This document shows positions 52,116 through 53,094 of a stretch of DNA of 53,094 nucleotides, one piece after another. This stretch comes from Methylococcaceae bacterium TMED69 (GTDB lineage Bacteria; Pseudomonadota; Gammaproteobacteria; Ga0077536), in the NCBI GenBank assembly GCA_002170535.1, contig NHDW01000008.1, positions 180,549-233,642 on the forward strand. Reading direction: 5' to 3'. The notes under the pieces were generated by a model. The model was not told the origin of the DNA. It saw only the letters and a program-made list of their open reading frames with translations, and did not search any database. The position numbers were made by a program, and so were the translations under genes. Each line of letters opens with the position of its first letter. Within the stretch, counting starts at the first letter, position 1.

Positions 52116-52245
52116 TTTTGTTTTGAGCTCCATGCGAACGTCTTTCTATAGAATGCGGAATATTTTTATCGAATAACAACCAATCATTTTTAAGTTTCAT
52201 AAAACGTCATTGCCTATTTAAAATCATCTGAAGTATCTCTAGCCT

Positions 52246-52273
52246 TTGAAAGCCCTCCCTTTTTTTGTATAAT
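52246..52273 (+). promoter_or_regulatory. Candidate promoter of acnB
   Basis: TTGAAA (52246-52251), 16 bp spacer and a perfect TATAAT (52268-52273). The expected transcription start is near 52280, giving a ~55-nt leader before the acnB ATG. The rest of the 219-bp gap between the tRNA and acnB shows nothing else. Confidence 0.45.
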
Positions 52274-52334
52274 TAATTTATCGAAATAAGACCATTCAAC
52301 AGCAAGGCCAACTTTAGGTTAATAATTCAGAACC

Positions 52335-53094
52335 ATGAGTTTATTTAGTGAGTATTTAAAAGAAATTGAATCTCGAAAAGATTCAGGATTAAACCCTAAA
52401 CCGATTGATAGTGCTAATCTTCTACGTGAGATAATTGCTATAATTGAAAATGATGAGGGTCCTGAAAGAGATTTGGCTCTAAAGTTTTTCATTTTTAACA
52501 CTTTGCCCGGAACTACGAGCGCAGCTGAAGAGAAAGCTAGGTTTCTTAAGCAAGTAATTTTAGAAGAAAAGACAGTTGCTGAAGTATCAACTGATTATGC
52601 TTTTGAAATCTTATCTCATATGAAAGGGGGGCCCTCAATTTGTGTGTTACTTGACTTAATCTTGGCTGGTCGCTCAGCTATCGCTCAAAAAGCTGCTGAT
52701 GTTTTAAAGACCCAAGTTTTTTTATATGATGCAGACCTCGCAAGATTAAAAACAGCTTTTGAGCAAGGCAACCCGCTGGCTAAGGAAGTTCTTGAAAGTT
52801 ACTCGAGAGCGGAATTCTATACTCGTTTGCCAAATATTGATAAGGAGATAAAAGTTGTAACATTTATTGGGACTGAAGGGGATCTTTCAACTGATTTGTT
52901 ATCGCCGGGCCCTCAGGCGCACTCAAGGGCTGATCGAGAACTTCATGGCAAGTGTATGATCTCTGAAGAAGCTCAACTAGAAATTCAACGTCTACAGGCG
53001 CTACATCCTGATAAACAAGTGATGCTAGTTGCAGAGAAAGGAACGATGGGTGTAGGGTCTTCTAGGATGTCGGGAGTGAATAATGTCGCATTGT
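52335..53094 (+). CDS. acnB: Aconitate hydratase B, 5' part
   Basis: The ATG at 52335 begins a frame that runs off the window with 253 codons present. It shows LLREIIAII (HEAT-like domain), LSHMKGGPSICVLLDLILAG, SYSRAEFYTRLPNIDKEI, FIGTEGDLSTDLLSPGPQAHSRADRELHGKCM and KGTMGVGSSRMSGVNNV. These match the N-terminal half of AcnB. It converts citrate to isocitrate in the TCA cycle. The catalytic [4Fe-4S] cysteines lie in the missing part. Confidence 0.96.
   Translation, partial: MSLFSEYLKEIESRKDSGLNPKPIDSANLLREIIAIIENDEGPERDLALKFFIFNTLPGTTSAAEEKARFLKQVILEEKTVAEVSTDYAFEILSHMKGGPSICVLLDLILAGRSAIAQKAADVLKTQVFLYDADLARLKTAFEQGNPLAKEVLESYSRAEFYTRLPNIDKEIKVVTFIGTEGDLSTDLLSPGPQAHSRADRELHGKCMISEEAQLEIQRLQALHPDKQVMLVAEKGTMGVGSSRMSGVNNVAL

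Noticed and set aside
51964-52200. Minus-strand frame across the tRNA-Ser gene
   Set aside because: Runs through the tRNA; a well-known type of spurious call.

Overview
The window looks like chromosomal DNA of a low-GC marine gammaproteobacterium. The evidence is a proteorhodopsin–retinal photosystem, Gram-negative envelope genes (lolC/lolD, exbB/exbD, lpxK, kdsB, lolA), class Ia nrdAB, and the order ftsK–lolA–serS with infA/aat nearby, which is typical of Gammaproteobacteria. A SAR86-like or related oligotroph fits (small intergenic gaps, AT-rich codons, PR cluster), but nothing here settles the genus.

Layout. 0–4 kb is a gene-poor flank with a NYN-domain protein, a Sel1-repeat protein, two broken small genes (a MORN-type protein with an in-frame stop and a small membrane protein with a poly-A frameshift), then rpmE2 and yhbY. 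5.1–6.8 kb is a four-gene metal operon (outer-membrane protein, periplasmic HMA protein, MerT-like membrane protein, CsoR regulator) with a clear CsoR-type operator at its promoter. 6.8–14.8 kb holds stand-alone metabolic or stress genes: DUF3293, pirin, glutathionyl-hydroquinone reductase, small conserved proteins, a HAD phosphatase, a luciferase-like monooxygenase, NIPSNAP, a photolyase-like FAD protein with unusual domain order, an ABM monooxygenase and a MaoC hydratase.

14.8–21.1 kb is the minus-strand photosystem operon: blue-type proteorhodopsin, crtE, crtI, crtB, crtY, blh. It makes beta-carotene, cleaves it to retinal and loads the pump. 21.6–26.7 kb is accessory: a methyltransferase, a ferritin-like protein, a ParB-domain protein fused to a DruA/Mom-like domain, and several tiny membrane or secreted proteins. 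26.7–32.8 kb has DUF1330, a CitE-like lyase that appears to start at ATT, a pseudoazurin-type cupredoxin, and a two-gene NAD-linked formate dehydrogenase whose beta subunit is a NuoE–NuoF fusion. Light and formate could both supplement energy in this cell (inference).

33–53 kb is core genome: nrdBA with a DnaA box upstream, cpdA, tsaB, lolC-lolD, exbB-exbD-lpxK-trm112-kdsB (lipid A/KDO supply), infA-aat-FemAB-like-DUF1820, ftsK-lolA-serS, yccA, tRNA-Ser(UGA), and the 5' part of acnB running off the end.

The points most worth a second look are the CsoR-controlled cassette without a P-type ATPase, the ParB–DruA-like fusion, the FAD-domain-first photolyase relative, the ATT start, and several apparent leaderless promoters, including a divergent pair at tsaB/lolC whose start codons overlap.
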